Shown: positions 21,714-33,691 of the stretch, piece by piece
How the letters are laid out: each line of letters begins with the position of its first letter
How positions within the stretch are numbered: the first letter of the stretch is position 1
Source: Lecanosticta acicola
Lineage: Eukaryota; Ascomycota; Dothideomycetes; Mycosphaerellales; Mycosphaerellaceae
DNA length: 64,000 nucleotides
Reading direction: 5' to 3'
Assembly: GCA_963674455.1 (NCBI GenBank)
Contig: CAVMBE010000083.1
Coordinates: 62,001-126,000 of the forward strand
Translations under genes and position numbers: made by a program
Notes under the pieces: model-generated
Seen by the model: the letters and a program-made list of their open reading frames with translations, nothing else
Databases searched by the model: none
What the model was told of the DNA's origin: nothing

Positions 21714-23454
21714 ATGGTACTCTTCCAGTGTATTTCAGCTGCAGCATGCTTCGCGACGTGCTTGGCTGCTCCGTTCAAAGGGCACCCAGCTATTCTGGAG
21801 CGAAGACAACAGTTCGATAAACGCCAAGAAGCAACGGGCTCTCCTCCAGACTTTGCGCTACTCGCCGTGCCTACAGAGACTCCATATGGACCTCCTGGAG
21901 CCAGTGGCTCACTGCGTGGGAGCGAGAGTCTAGTCGGATACAACCCTTCCAATCCCGTCGACAAGGACCTTCTGGCCACAGTTCCCAAAGACCAATATAC
22001 CCTGACTCCTGCACAGTCAGAAGATGCCGATCTGGGACTTTATCTAGACCTCTCCGACGTTGAGAACCCACAGCCGATTCGAGGTGGTACGGATGCCCCG
22101 ACAGACCCAGGTCCAAGGAATAGAGAGTTGGAGAAACAGAACAGCGATGTGTACATTCCTCCTGGGACTGATTCTGGCGACGTTTCGAATGCGAAGTGGC
22201 CTCTGGGTACGTGATGATCACTATGTTTGACAAGAACAGCGCTGAACCTGCGTCGTAGCACTTTCTCACAACCGTCATGGATTGAACTCTGCCGGATGGG
22301 CACGTCAGCAGAGCGTCCGCGAGCTGCCGATCGCCACCGCGATGGCGGGCGTGGACATGTATCTGGGTCCGAACGCGTATCGTGAACTCCACTGGCACCA
22401 GGAAGGAGAATGGAGCATGGTACTCAATGGTACTGTGAGATTGGCGTCCATGAACGAAGCTGGCGAGACATTCATCGACGACCTCCAAGCTGGAGACGTC
22501 TGGTTCTTCCCTCCCGGCGTGCCTCACAGTATCCAAGCCTTTGAAGATGGCGTCGAGTTCTTGCTCATCTTCGACAATGGAGATTTCAGCGAGGACAATA
22601 CCTTCCTGGTCTCGGAGCTGTTTGAACGGAACCCCAAGAGTGTCCTTGCCAAAGACCTTCGCGTCGACACGAGCGCTTTCGATAAAATTCCCGACGGACA
22701 GTTGTACATCTTCAACGGCACCCCAGCTCCATCCAATATCTCGGAGCAAAACGTGACGGGGCCCGCGGGTCCGATTCCGCAGCACAACTCGTACTCTTAC
22801 CACTTTAGCCAGCAGAAGCCGTACGAAGTTCCCGGCGGTAGCGTCAAGATTCTGGACACGACCACCTTCCCGATTGCCAGCGACTTTGCCGTCGCTCTGT
22901 TCACCATCAAGCCGGGCGCCATGCGAGAACTCCACTGGCACACCACCTCTGACGAATGGGACTACATCATCTCCGGACAGGGCCGCCTGACCGTCTACCA
23001 AGCGCCCACGTCCAGTCGGACATTTGATTTCCAGGCCGGGTAAGCATCTCCTGTTCCCGCTCACCAGCACGCATTGCCCTCGTCGTCGTCGTCGTCGTTA
23101 ATCAGAGAGATACATACAGTGACACCGGCTACGTTCCCGTCGTGACAGCCCACTACCTCGAAAACACCGGCACCGAAGACCTCGTCTATCTCGGTAAGCT
23201 TTTATCATCATTTTCCCCCTAACACCCCCACAGGTTTCCCCCCGAACTAAGACGTAACCGCAGAGGTCCTGCAAGCTCCTACCTACAACGACATCTCCGT
23301 CGCGCAATGGCTAGGCCTCACGCCCAAGCAGGTCGTCAAGGACCATCTGGGTTTCTCCGACGATACGCTGAGCCGCTTGCCGCATATTAAACCTTTCATC
23401 CTGCCCGGTGACACGAATTTGACGCAGACGAATTTCACGTCGACGGTCGAGTAG
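21714..23454 (+). CDS. secreted bicupin oxalate decarboxylase
   Basis: Oxalate decarboxylase family enzyme (oxalate to formate plus CO2, manganese-dependent). Exons are 21714-22206, 22259-23039, 23120-23193 and 23264-23454, giving 512 residues. A signal peptide (about residues 1-18) is followed by a pro-region with a Lys-Arg site (FDKR). Two cupin domains are evident. The first has ELHWHQEGEWSMVLNG (about 207-222) with a later PPGVPHSIQ. The second has ELHWHTTSDEWDYIISG (about 388-404). Both retain the His-X-His and Glu metal ligands. The C-terminus SVAQWLGLTPKQVVKDHLGF is typical of fungal members. The second intron contains a (CGT)6 microsatellite. Oxalate oxidase activity is the main alternative for bicupins, but the fungal secreted group is mostly decarboxylase. 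Confidence 0.9.
23081..23098. repeat. (CGT)6 microsatellite inside an intron
   Basis: Six perfect CGT units within the second intron of the oxalate decarboxylase gene. Confidence 0.9.
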
Positions 23455-23926
23455 ATGGCGAGAGAGCGAATGGGAAGGCAGGGGAGGAGAAAGAGTCGAG
23501 AGAGATACCTTAGGTTAATAGCACCGCACGATCTCGCGAAAAGCATTTTTGAATTCTGTCCCCCCAGGCATCCATCCTTCTTACATTCCCCTTTTTCATC
23601 GAGCAAAATGTGTAACGGAGACACGATGACACCCTTGAGTATCAACAACAACACCCCTTTGTCGCTAACTACAGTACGATACAGGCAACAGTAGTAACCC
23701 GGGAAGATTCGAAGAAACTTTTGCCTTCTATTTGCACAATTCAATCCCTTGTGTCCGTCCGTCCGTCCGTCCCTCCTTGCCTCCCGGAACTCTACGCTAT
23801 ATGATGTGCATCAGATTCGCCCAGACAACACCCGCTCAGAACGCAGCAAAAAAAAATAAAAAAAATTCAGAGTTGAGCATCAGCTTGGCTGATAGCCGAG
23901 TGAAAAAAATCAAGACCGGCAACGCT
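23455..23926. other. convergent intergenic region with low-complexity tracts
   Basis: Between the 3' ends of the oxalate decarboxylase and lipin genes. It contains five GTCC units (23753-23772) and two A-runs around 23850-23867 that may belong to poly(A) regions. No gene seen. Confidence 0.5.
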
Positions 23927-26480
23927 CTACGGTGAGCCCGTGCTGGCTTGTTGTTGCCGTGGTGTCCGCCCGGAATCTTCCGTCGCGGACCCCTTCGGGG
24001 TAAGAGGACTTTGAAGAGGCTCGGCAAGGCTTTGTCGAGGTGAGTGTGCGCCACCTGTTTCTTGTTAGATTGTTCGCTTGCTCCTCGATTACTGTGCAAC
24101 ACATACCTCTCGCATCCTCGACGTCGTGTTCGAGGCCTTCTACATCCTCCAATTCTTCCTCCTCTTCGTACTCATCCTCCACATCACCATCGTCTTCCTC
24201 ATCTTCCATAATGGAGCTCGTGAGATCATCGTCTTCGTCAAGAGTGCCTGCAACAGACTGATCGAGACTTGCGCGTGGGTCCGAGATGTAGCTCTCGGTC
24301 ATGCCGGCTTCGTCCTCGCTAAGCATGGTGCTCTCTCGTGTCTCGGCCGTGCGAAGTCGAAGGAGCGCGGTCTCGATGGGCAGGTCGTCTTCATCCTCGC
24401 TGTCAGTGAACTGATCCAGGTCCAAAGGTTTATCCCGCCAGTAATTGAAGTCTGTGAATTCTTCACCTCCGCCCTTGATGAGAAGACCGACGGGCGGAAA
24501 GTAGTGGTCTACGATCTCTCGCATGCTACTGTAGGCCGTCTTGTAATTGTTCAGAGACAGCAGGTCCAGAGACACTTCGGAGTTGCTGTTGATGGTGAAG
24601 ATCCTCGTGCTCGGAATGTTGACGGATCGGTAGCTCAGCGCATCAGTCAAGCGATTCCCGAACCCGGCGTAAAACGGACTGCCGCCTTTGCCTCTTCCAG
24701 CTCCGTACCCACCCGGCATTCCCGCACTTGGCTTCAATCCGGCTGAGACGTCCTCGTGAGTGTTGTTGCTTCCTCCATGTCCTGAAAAGAGAGACATTAT
24801 ATCTCGTAGACAAGCCATCTTGAAGAGCTCTGGTTTCCTGAGATACACCTCGCGCCGCAAGGCAGCTATTGTCCTATCTGGACTTAGAATCACTGGTCCT
24901 TTGGGTAGACGATAGCTTTCCTGCACTACACCGTTAAGGTACGCCCTCGTCATGTCAGCTTGACCGACACTCCTGCTCGTCAGGTACAAGAAGTTGTAGC
25001 CGTTGGCGGCAATCTCTGTGTACAACTTTGCAACTCCCTGATGGGTCCAGTCTCTCCCGAGGGTATTGAGCACGTGGCCGAGCACGTCTGACTTGGTAAT
25101 CGTACCATCAATATCGGAGATGACAATTGGAATGTCGTGCCGCCAATACCATAGTGTTGCATTACATGTTGCGCGATTGACAGTGAAAGCCATCGAGTTT
25201 GCGCCCGATTTCAGATTCATGGATTTGAGTTGATCCGACGTCAAGCGAAGCGTCTTTGCGTAGTTCTTGTTTGGATCTCCAGCGGTTGTAGGAGAGCTTG
25301 GTTGAGATGGCAGACCTACCGCACTGTCCGAGTCTCTTCTGGTGTGCGCGCCATTGTAGTCGGACTTGTTACTGCCCTGGGCGTCATCACTGTGATACCC
25401 AGGATCGGAGATGGCATCGGTGGAAGCGTAAGCGGCCGGATTGAAGCTCCCCATACCAACTGCTGCTCTCTTGTTGGCGGCCTCTTTCGCCTCTTCACTG
25501 CTGTATATCCAAATGTTTCCTTTCTCGTCCGCACCAATCAGGGCTCCAATATCGTACGGACCGTCAATCTCTTCAGAGAGAAGTTGGCGTGCAATGTTCT
25601 CGGCCTGCAATGCTTCCAGGTGTCCGGTCTTGTATCCGGCCATGTCAAGCATCAAGTCTCCAGCCTCCGTCACCTGGTTACTGATATTTGATGTCCATAG
25701 CTTTTTGGAGAGGTTCATTGCGCGTGCTTTCGCGTCTTCGCGCTCTACAAGAGGTGGGCTGCTGGGACGTTCGAATTCGCTACGAGAGGGGGGTCGTTCG
25801 TTGTTGTCTGCAAAGATGACTTCGCTGTTCTTCATAGAATCATTGATCGCAGCCTTCGCTTTTGGGATCGCACTGTCAGATGATGTGCGATCTAGAGGTG
25901 GACCAGCAATATCTTCTGACATGCGGCGCGGTCTAGGCGGGTCTTCTGGAGAGGTGGAGAGAGGAGTAAGTTGTCCAAGATCACTGTGAGCTTTCCTCAC
26001 CATTGCTGGTACGGGTATGGCTCCGGTAGTGCTCCTACTGTGTCCCCTCTTCGGCATTCTCGATGCGTCCTGCAACGATAGCCCACTGCTTGCCTCAAGA
26101 TCGAAGGGGTCGGGCTCTTGCAGAGTCGGTGTGGTAGGCCGACTCGGCTTCAGTTCCGGACTCGCGACGGGAGATACTAGGGGACTTGTCTGCATAGCCT
26201 CCGGTATGCTGTCGTGTGTTTCAAAGACGAAGAAAGCCTCTCCACCCTCCCCAAGCTTCATGGGGAAGTCCAGCTTCTCTCCATTGACCTTGAACTCCAC
26301 CTTCTTCTCGTACGGCCGAAGCAGACTGAACTTCCCGAAGCGAATGTGAAAGGGCGAACAGGCCAGCGAGCCATCCTCCTGCTCGACAACGATCACGTCG
26401 ATGGCACCGGACAGGGTGGCGGGGTTGATGGAGTTCCATCCTTTGGAGACGGAGCCGGTGAGGGAACGAACGTACTGCAT
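23927..26480 (-). CDS. PAH1: phosphatidate phosphatase, lipin family (Pah1/Smp2/Ned1)
   Basis: Mg2+-dependent phosphatidate phosphatase making diacylglycerol at the ER/nuclear membrane. Exons 24107-26480 and 23927-24054 encode 833 residues. The 52-nt intron has a GTATGT donor, CTAAC branch point and AACAG acceptor. Without splicing the last part would read in a different frame to a stop at 23910. The start is the ATG of MQYVRSLTGSVSKGWNSI, the conserved lipin N-terminus. The N-LIP domain covers about 1-105 (FGKFSLLRPYEKKVEF, GEGGEAFFVFET). The catalytic HAD motif DIDGTITKSD lies near residue 455, followed by YLTSRSVGQADMTR and the C-LIP region. An acidic Asp/Glu-rich tail (about 740-790) precedes the end. 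Mid-region Ser/Thr-Pro sites fit the phosphorylation control known for Pah1. Confidence 0.94.
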
Positions 26481-27456
26481 GGCCGTACTCGAGGGCACGA
26501 TCCAGTCCAATGCGGCGGTGTTGTAGAAGTCGCCGGCAAGATGAGGCTTTTGAGCCTCGTCGTTCTCGGGTAGGGTACGCTATCTCGGATAGGCTATCTC
26601 GGATCTGAATCGGAGCTCGTGATCGTGAACGACGGGGAGGACTTCGGCTCTCCAGCTCCAGCTCCAGGTCCAGCGATGGAGAAGAGAAAGCGTGGTACAG
26701 GAATAATAATGTCGCGAGTGAAGAAGAGAAGCAGTCGGTCGGAAACGGGCCAAACGCTGAGCGTGGTCAGATGACGATGGTCAGCAAGCAAGCCCGGCAG
26801 CCCGTCTGCTGCTGTCTGTCGTCCGCCGCTCGTCTCCAAGCGCTCAGCGTTCAGCGTTCAGCGAGCCAGCGTCATGCGGACGTCTCTGGATCCCGCAGTG
26901 TGTGGTCGGCTTGAATCCATGCGCCCGTCTTGGCTGTCGGATGGCTGAGCTGTGGAGTCACGTGTCTTGGAGGGTGATTTGGCGGAGACAACGCCAAGTG
27001 CTATACGAGACACGAGTCAACAAGCACACAAGCAGACGAAGTGAAGCGACGGGGCGTGTGAGCTGCACGTGCTTCACAGTGCTCGTCTCGTGTCGGTCGG
27101 AGGGGTCCGCGGAAGCACTGGGGGGTCGGAGCGGAGAGCTTCCCTTCATCACCTGCAGCTCACAGCTGTGTGTGGCAGCACATCCTGGCCGCCAACACCG
27201 GCATCGGGACAAGATAAGATGCTGCATTGCCGAAGCCGAAGCGTCCCGAGTCCGGGGGAGGCGGAGGGTCCCGTCTGCCAAGCATCCATCTCTGCAGTCT
27301 GCAGCCGCTGCGGAAGCATGTGAGCAGAAACAGAAACAACCACTTCCAATCAATCCCTTGTCTATCCATCCTCGCCTTTCACCCTTCACCCTTCACCCTC
27401 TTCTTAGCCAATCTTCGCTTCCAGCCTGCTTCCTATGCGGAACCCCGTCGACGACC
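26481..27456. promoter_or_regulatory. divergent intergenic region, lipin and FnIII gene
   Basis: Nearly 1 kb between two diverging ATGs. It is rich in CT tracts near 27350-27420, just before the plus-strand ATG. Open frames here look random. No RNA gene seen. Confidence 0.45.
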
Positions 27457-30400
27457 ATGGCGGGCCCAGACGCAGCGGCCGCCGCCAAACCTCGCCGCAA
27501 TCCTTTCCTGGCCTTGGTCGACGGTAGCGATAGCAGCAACCCACTGCCTCTGCTCGATCCCGTCTGGCTGTCGCGTACCTTCAATGTCGCCCAGACGGTC
27601 ATGCTGCCCTTCGCTTTCTACTTTAAGCCCGTCATCGTCCTCGTCGCTGTCACGTGGTACGTCAACTGCGGCCTGGTCGCAACCTCTTCAAACAACCTTC
27701 CCCTTCTGATGAAACATCTCTAGGTTGTTCTACCGCGCGTACCAGGTCCTCAATAAACCACTCGAAGAGCTCGCCGGCCTTCTTGGTTTCGACATTCCTT
27801 CTGCGCCCGTCATCGATCTAGCCTCCATCAAGGCCGACGGCGCCATCGTTCACTGGTCATTGCCCGATAAACAGAAATACAAGAGCTCCTTCAAATTCGA
27901 GGTACACCTAAACGGCGATGTTATTGGTACACTCAGCATACACGACTCTGCCGCCACCATCACCGGTCTACAGCCTGCTTGCTTCTACGTCCTGAGGGTC
28001 TCATTGATTAACAATGTCGACTTCAGCTCCCGCAGCGATCCGATCCGATTCCGAACCAAACCCGCTACCTCTGGCGATTTCTTTGCCGTTGGTGCAGACG
28101 GCCACGACACTGATCATGATGGCTTGCCGGAGCCGATCCCACGCATCACGGCCTTTAAAGGCTTAAAGAACATCGCGCCTGCTTCAAATGCGACCATTCC
28201 TATGCATCGAGAAGGAAGCACCGGCTTGGTACCCCGCCGGAGCATTCGACGAGCCTCACCTTCCGCCGTTACCGTTGACAAGCACGATCCTCCCACTGAA
28301 GAGAGCGAAGCACCCGAAGGCGCCGAGACGATTCAGCAGCTTACCGAGAAACTCGATGCCATTAGGAGGGAGATTGAGGAGGCGGAGAAGGTCTCTCGGG
28401 AGGAGGACGAAGAGGAAGCCCGACAAAAAGATGCGCTGTCAAGCGAGAGGGACGACCTTAAGGCGCAAATGAACGAGAAGGAGAAGGCTAGCCGGAACTT
28501 GAAGCGAGAAGTCAATACTCTAGAGCGTCAGAATACTGCTGCTCAAAATGAACGCACAAAGCAGGAACGCATTCTTCAGCAGAGGAAGCACGAACGGCAG
28601 AAGCTGAACGACGATATAGTACGGTGGACCCGGGAGGCCGAAGAGATGAAAACCGACTTGGATCACATTCGACACGAGAAAGACGAGCACCTGCTGAAAA
28701 TGGAGGACGAGAAGCAGTCTTTGCGTAAGCAACACGAGGACGAACTCACGGCAATCAGAGTGCTGGATGAGGAGATGAAGGAGAAAAGCACCGAAATTAA
28801 GAAGATCGAGCGTGCGATGAAGAACAGTTCTCCGTTCGCCTCGGAGCCAGAGCCAAACCTGGTTCAGCAGCTTCAGCAGGATGCCGAGGAAAAGAGGCAA
28901 TGGGATACGCATTACGCTCAAATGCAGCAGCAGTACACCATTGCTTACCAAAAGTTGGAACAAGCTAAAATTTTTCATAGGGAGCAAGTTGCGTATCTGG
29001 AAAGTTTGCGAGCTCGAAGGAAGCAGGAGGAACAGGCTGCTCACATCGCATCTCCTCCGCCTACATTGGAACGTCCACTTCGGAGAGGAGACAGCCAACG
29101 CAGTCGACGAGCGCAGAGCGGGCACAGCTCATCCGACAGTCCACGCATGGGAGGCTTCCCCATCACTTCTGCTCCATTCGTTCCGGCGGCAACTAGTACC
29201 GCGTCGATGTTTTCGTCTGCCCCTTTCCTGAACATACAAAACGGCATGACCATTTCCGCCCCCACAGAAGAGATCACGATGTCGGAGGAGGAAAGAGAGC
29301 ATCTGACTGGTGGCGCGCCAATGAGTCCAGAAGCAGGTGCACAGTATTTGCCCACGAATTTGTTCGGCGATGGAGAGGATAGGCCCTCGACCGGGTCTAT
29401 TGGACCGATTCCTGGCCTCGGGTCTCTTCCCGGCTTGCCAGGCATTCCGGGTCCAAGTACTCAGCCAGTCCACGAATATCCAGGTCCAGGTCCTGCGTCC
29501 CCTGCCTCGGCTAGCAGCAGATCTGCCAGCGTCTTTGCCAGTCCACACGCGAGTCAGCAGAATCTCTACATTGGCTCGCCAGAGCAATTCATGGATGCCG
29601 ACCGCCGCTCGGTCCGATCTAATCGTTCAAATCGTGCGACGAGCGGTGGCGGAGCTGGAAGTCGATTTAGCGGTATGTTCGGCATTAAGCAGCGAGCTAA
29701 AACCACATCCGCGGACGAGGGACCGGCGCTTGGAAAGGCTCAGAGCCATTCCATGCCCCGGCAGGATCAGGGCACACCAGGGATCGACTCGAACAGTAGG
29801 AAACGGAACAGCAGCATTTCTGCATCTGTTTTCAGCAATCCCTCTGTGAACGGAGACGGCATGTTCGAAGGTCCGCAACCCCCGCCACTGTCTAGAAGCC
29901 GTCGTGCACTCAATTTCTTTAGTAGGGACAAGACAAACGACGGATGGCCCAGCGCGTTTCGAAGGCCGGCTTCACCAAGGCCAGATTCCACTCATTCAAC
30001 CGAGCTACCGAGACCCTCGATGGACAGCAGCCGTTGGGGAATAGACACCTGGCCGTCTAATGATGCTGCAGGTGGTGCGCGCAGTAGTCCACTCGCTTTC
30101 GGGGCCCCAGGATGGAACACTCCCCAACAATCACGTCTTTTTGGCTCTCGGCATCCCTCGCGGCGGCCATCTGTACAGCAGGGCAACGATCCACCAGAAG
30201 ACATCTTAGAAGACGATGACTCCGATTTTCATGACTCGTACCGCGCAGCGCAATTGGGCGCGATTGGCACGAAGCCGCCCGCTGGGTCCAAGAAGGCCGA
30301 GAAAGCCGCAGTCACGTCTTCTCCTGATGGTACCAGACTCAATCCCGCTGCCAAGGATTTCAAGAGCTTCTTCTCCAGCATGAAACTGACCAAAGACAAG

Positions 30401-30982
30401 AGTAAAGACGGCACCGCCTCTAGCAGCGGAACCCCTAACCTGGATAAGGGCGAGTTCGATGAATCGCCTCCCCACAGCCGCAAATCCAAAGACACACGGG
30501 ATACATACTCCATGACGACCAACGAATCTTCCCTCGCCGAATCATCTCGCAACTCGGTCGACTTGGCAGGCACGCCATCCTACTCCACCTCCGATGCACC
30601 GGCGCCTTCGCCCATGTTAGCAGGTAGCTCAGGCAAGGAGAGTTTCATGCAGAAGCTCTCAAGGAAGTCGAGCTCGAGTAAGTTCACAATGCCGACCTTC
30701 AAGCGTGAGAAGACGGCCAGACAGCAGGATCCTCCAACCAGTGCGCCTCTGCGCGCGGAGGCGGAAGAGGACGGCGAAGAGATGAGCGCTAGCGTGGGAA
30801 GTATGCCGGCCAAGGAGAAAGAAAAGGAAGGGAGCAATAGGGGTAGTGTCAGGAATTGGAGTAGCGTATTGAAGTTGGGCAAAAGCTCCGGCGGGAGTTC
30901 GAAGAAGGGAAATGAGACGCCTAGCGTCAGCGGAATGAGTCTGACCAGTGCTGAGGGGGAAGAGCAAGAAGCGGAGGAATAG
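27457..30982 (+). CDS. membrane-anchored fibronectin type III / coiled-coil protein
   Basis: Exons 27457-27656 and 27724-30982 encode 1152 residues (67-nt intron). After a short Ala/Arg N-terminus there is one hydrophobic segment (about 45-70, MLPFAFYFKPVIVLVAVTW). A fibronectin type III-like fold follows at about 94-182, with AIVHWSLPD, FEVHLNG, ITGLQPACFYVLRV and IRFRTKP at the expected strand positions. A long, highly charged coiled coil runs from about 270 to 500. The remaining 650 residues are Ser/Pro-rich and disordered, with repeated arginine-serine patches. Fungal proteins of this layout are known only as conserved hypotheticals; I infer a cortical or organelle tether or scaffold. The start ATG lies in an ACC ATG G context. 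Confidence 0.85.
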
Positions 30983-32136
30983 GAATATCTTGGAATGGAC
31001 TTCGTTAACGTCTACGCGTACCCATTGATTCCTTGGGCCGCCATGATGCATCAGCCACGATAGATTGACGGTATAGGCCCCAGACTCTGGAACATAAACG
31101 AATCTTGGAACTTGCTAGGCCTCATACACCGCCGTTTCTTGGAATCTATAGCGATGGGGAATTTTGACGACGACGACAGCCCCATCCCCACTGCGTAGTA
31201 AGATCTATGTGGCGATAGGTACAGACAACTCACATGCATAGAACATGTCCACCCCCGTCTCACTCACGCTAATGTATGTCTCACTTCCTACACACCTCAT
31301 TGTTGTTCGTTGCTTCTGAAACATACATAGTCTCTCAAAAGTGCCGCGCGACTACACTCTCGCTTTTTTCCTCTTCCTTTCATCAAGTACCGCTATATCC
31401 TGTGGCGGGTGGACTTTTCCCATGTAAAGTGATCCCAAGTCGCGAAAGTGTTTGTTGGGTCTGAGACTCGAAGTTCTCTCGATGCGTGATTGGCTCACAA
31501 GGCACATCACATGAACGGCGCCATCCCGAATGCAGTAAAGCCGCGAAGTTTATTTCCGTAGACCGAGCTGTGGAGGGCGTCTAACCACACACCCTCTTCT
31601 GTTTCGTTCGCAGCATGCAGATGAAACATATCCAAGCATTCTCACAAGCACTCTTCTCTGACAACTGTTACAGTTTCTGCACCGATGGGATTTTGAGAGG
31701 CGATGCATAGTCTCCAGGCGTCTTCGAAGTACCGAACTTGTTCGGGCGTCCTCCTCCAGTGTGTAACCCCAACATCATGCACGTCGCGGCAAGGTATGTC
31801 TGCTGATGGGAGTGAGTAACGGATTCGATAGGCTGTGACGGTACCTGGAGCTGTAAGGTCCTCGTACATGCGACCTTTCGTTCTAGTTACATGAAGTGGC
31901 AATTTTATTCTGGTTCTACGGCGATTGCATTGTTTACTTTTCGACTACTTACTGCTGCTTCCTTGCAGGAGCGCGAGATGAAATAAGACTCGACCATCTC
32001 TCACTTGCGTGTCTTGTTCGTCTCCTTCCACGTTCGCTGTGGTTGCGTTCGTTCACCTCCGGCCGGTGGAGAACTCGTCTGTCATTTCTTCTTCTGCTTC
32101 TGCCTCGTTTCCTGCGGTCGTTCTTTCTCCCTCTCA
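30983..32136. other. intergenic region with one small open frame
   Basis: Holds the 3' flank of the FnIII gene and the promoter of the next gene. The only coding-like item is the minus-strand frame at 31642-31869. Pyrimidine-rich tracts occur near 32085-32130. Confidence 0.45.
31642..31869 (-). CDS. small hypothetical open frame, possibly a last exon
   Basis: 75 residues starting MYEDLTAPGTVTAY and containing HDVGVTHWRRTPEQVRYFEDAW. The composition looks protein-like, with aromatic and charged residues in amphipathic spacing and few rare residues. It could be a stand-alone small gene or the 3' exon of a spliced one. An AG acceptor-like site occurs just upstream near 31884. I recognise no family. 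Confidence 0.3.
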   Translation of the reverse strand: MYEDLTAPGTVTAYRIRYSLPSADIPCRDVHDVGVTHWRRTPEQVRYFEDAWRLCIASQNPIGAETVTVVREECL

Positions 32137-33505
32137 ATGGTTCAAAGATTCGGCACTCCCTTTCGCGCCAACCGCAATCCCCTCCCAGAAGAGCCAGACA
32201 GCAGCCCAATGCGCTCTCCACTGCCAGATTCGAGCGCCTTGGAGGCAGGCATCCTAGAAGACGAACGTCCATCCCGGCTCTCGCGCGTCCAAGATAATGT
32301 CCGGAATCTTCTTCGAACTTCGGTCTTCGGATCCGTCAAGAGCTCTCCTGCAACGCCAACACACGCGCCACGAAGATGTGATGTCCATCCCTCGCCTTTG
32401 CCAAGACCCGAAGTCTTGCCCAGTCCAGTGTCGTCAGGATCCGCAGGCTCGTCAACGACACATCTCTCCGAAAGAGTGGCCGACTTTCCGGAGCCTCCAC
32501 GAAGCTATCAGGATAGGGTTCAAGAGATGGCACGTCAATCCGCGATGTTCAATACCAGAGCCGTGGCAGCCCTTCGTCATCCAGATCTGAGCGATCGATC
32601 CCTGGAGAGCTTCGAGCAACAGAAAGCCCAAATACCGAAACGGAAAGCAAAGAAGAGGTCGTACAGGTCTCGAAAAATTGCGGAGACTCCTGGATCGCGA
32701 AGCATTCTCTGTCTGCTCGCTTCTCTACTGCTGGCCGCGCTAGTCGCAACCTGTGAGTTCAAAATATTCGCTGTTCTCAGCATCCAGATCCTAACTCGGT
32801 GCAGATGTATCAATTGCGACAACAGAGACAGACTTGTCGACTACCTTCCATGTCATGTTTATCTTTGGAATTTGCTTGGCGACCATTGTCTTCGCGCATT
32901 CGGTGATCCGATTATTCATCGTTGGCAGGCGATCGCCCAACAGACCGTTGTTCGTGGCAGTTTCAGCACCCGGTCATCAGCGCAGACACCACGGACACCA
33001 CCGTCATCATTGTCAGAGGCATCCGCGGTTGCGCCGTGTACCGAACTTTCCAGATGACCAAGATGCTTTCGTGCCTCCAACGCCAATACAGGTCCACCTA
33101 TCCTCTGACGACATTAGAGAAGATCGCAGCGTTCCAGTCAACACCACAGCAAGCGGAAGACCAGGAAGTGGAGAGTGGGACAAGGATGTCCGGACAGTGC
33201 CAAACCCGCCTCCCGCTTATGGGCGCTGGCGAGACAGCGTGAGAGCCAATCCAGATCTGCTGCACCTACAGCCAGTCGTTTCGCCGATCTCCCCAGATAC
33301 GCCAACACTACCATCGCCAACATACGACGAGGCCATGGCCGCAGCTCAGAACGAGACACCAGGAAACCCACCCAGTTACATGACGCGAGAAAGTCCAGCG
33401 CGGCAGAGAGACATGCGAGAAGCGCGAGCTGGCCTTGCGCAACCGCAGGCTGTAGAGCCGGAGATGATGGAGGTGAGGGGTGCCCATGTCGGCCTTGCCA
33501 TGTAG
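32137..33505 (+). CDS. two-TM fungal membrane protein with His-rich loop
   Basis: Exons 32137-32752 and 32805-33505 (52-nt intron, CTAAC branch point) encode 438 residues. The N-terminal 185 residues are polar and Pro/Ser-rich, with a basic patch (KRKAKKRSYRSRK) just before the first membrane helix (about 188-209, ILCLLASLLLAALVA). A second helix follows at about 220-245 (FIFGICLATIVFAHSVIRLFIV). A striking His/Arg stretch comes after it (QRRHHGHHRHHCQRH), then a Pro-rich tail with PPPAYGRW and PPSYM motifs that resemble PPxY-type ligands for WW domains. The topology suggests both ends on the cytosolic side. It is a conserved-looking hypothetical with no named family. PPxY motifs would fit recognition by a Rsp5-type ubiquitin ligase; that is inference. 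Confidence 0.8.
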
Positions 33506-33691
33506 AGCGGCCCCAATTCAATCCAGATAATTTCGTGCTGTGATGAATGGCACTGGAGCCGCAGTGCGGTCCATATCAACAGCCAAGAGCTGTCTCGAGC
33601 ACCCTTTGAGCACGTATTCCATGTCACCGCCGACGTGAAAACACGCAAACGCCTTGTCGTCGTAAATGGAGCTGTGTTGCTCCTCGATGGC

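Noticed and set aside
21871..23070. Long minus-strand open frame of 399 codons
   Set aside because: It lies antisense to the oxalate decarboxylase exons, crosses a real intron, and its translation has no family features. The plus-strand cupin motifs are unambiguous.
23753..23772. GTCC tetranucleotide run considered as CRISPR-like or regulatory repeat
   Set aside because: A simple microsatellite without spacers, in a eukaryotic 3' flank.
26958..27389. Minus-strand open frame of 143 codons between lipin and the FnIII gene
   Set aside because: It overlaps the probable promoter, is Cys/Ser-rich without pattern, and other frames in the same region are equally open.
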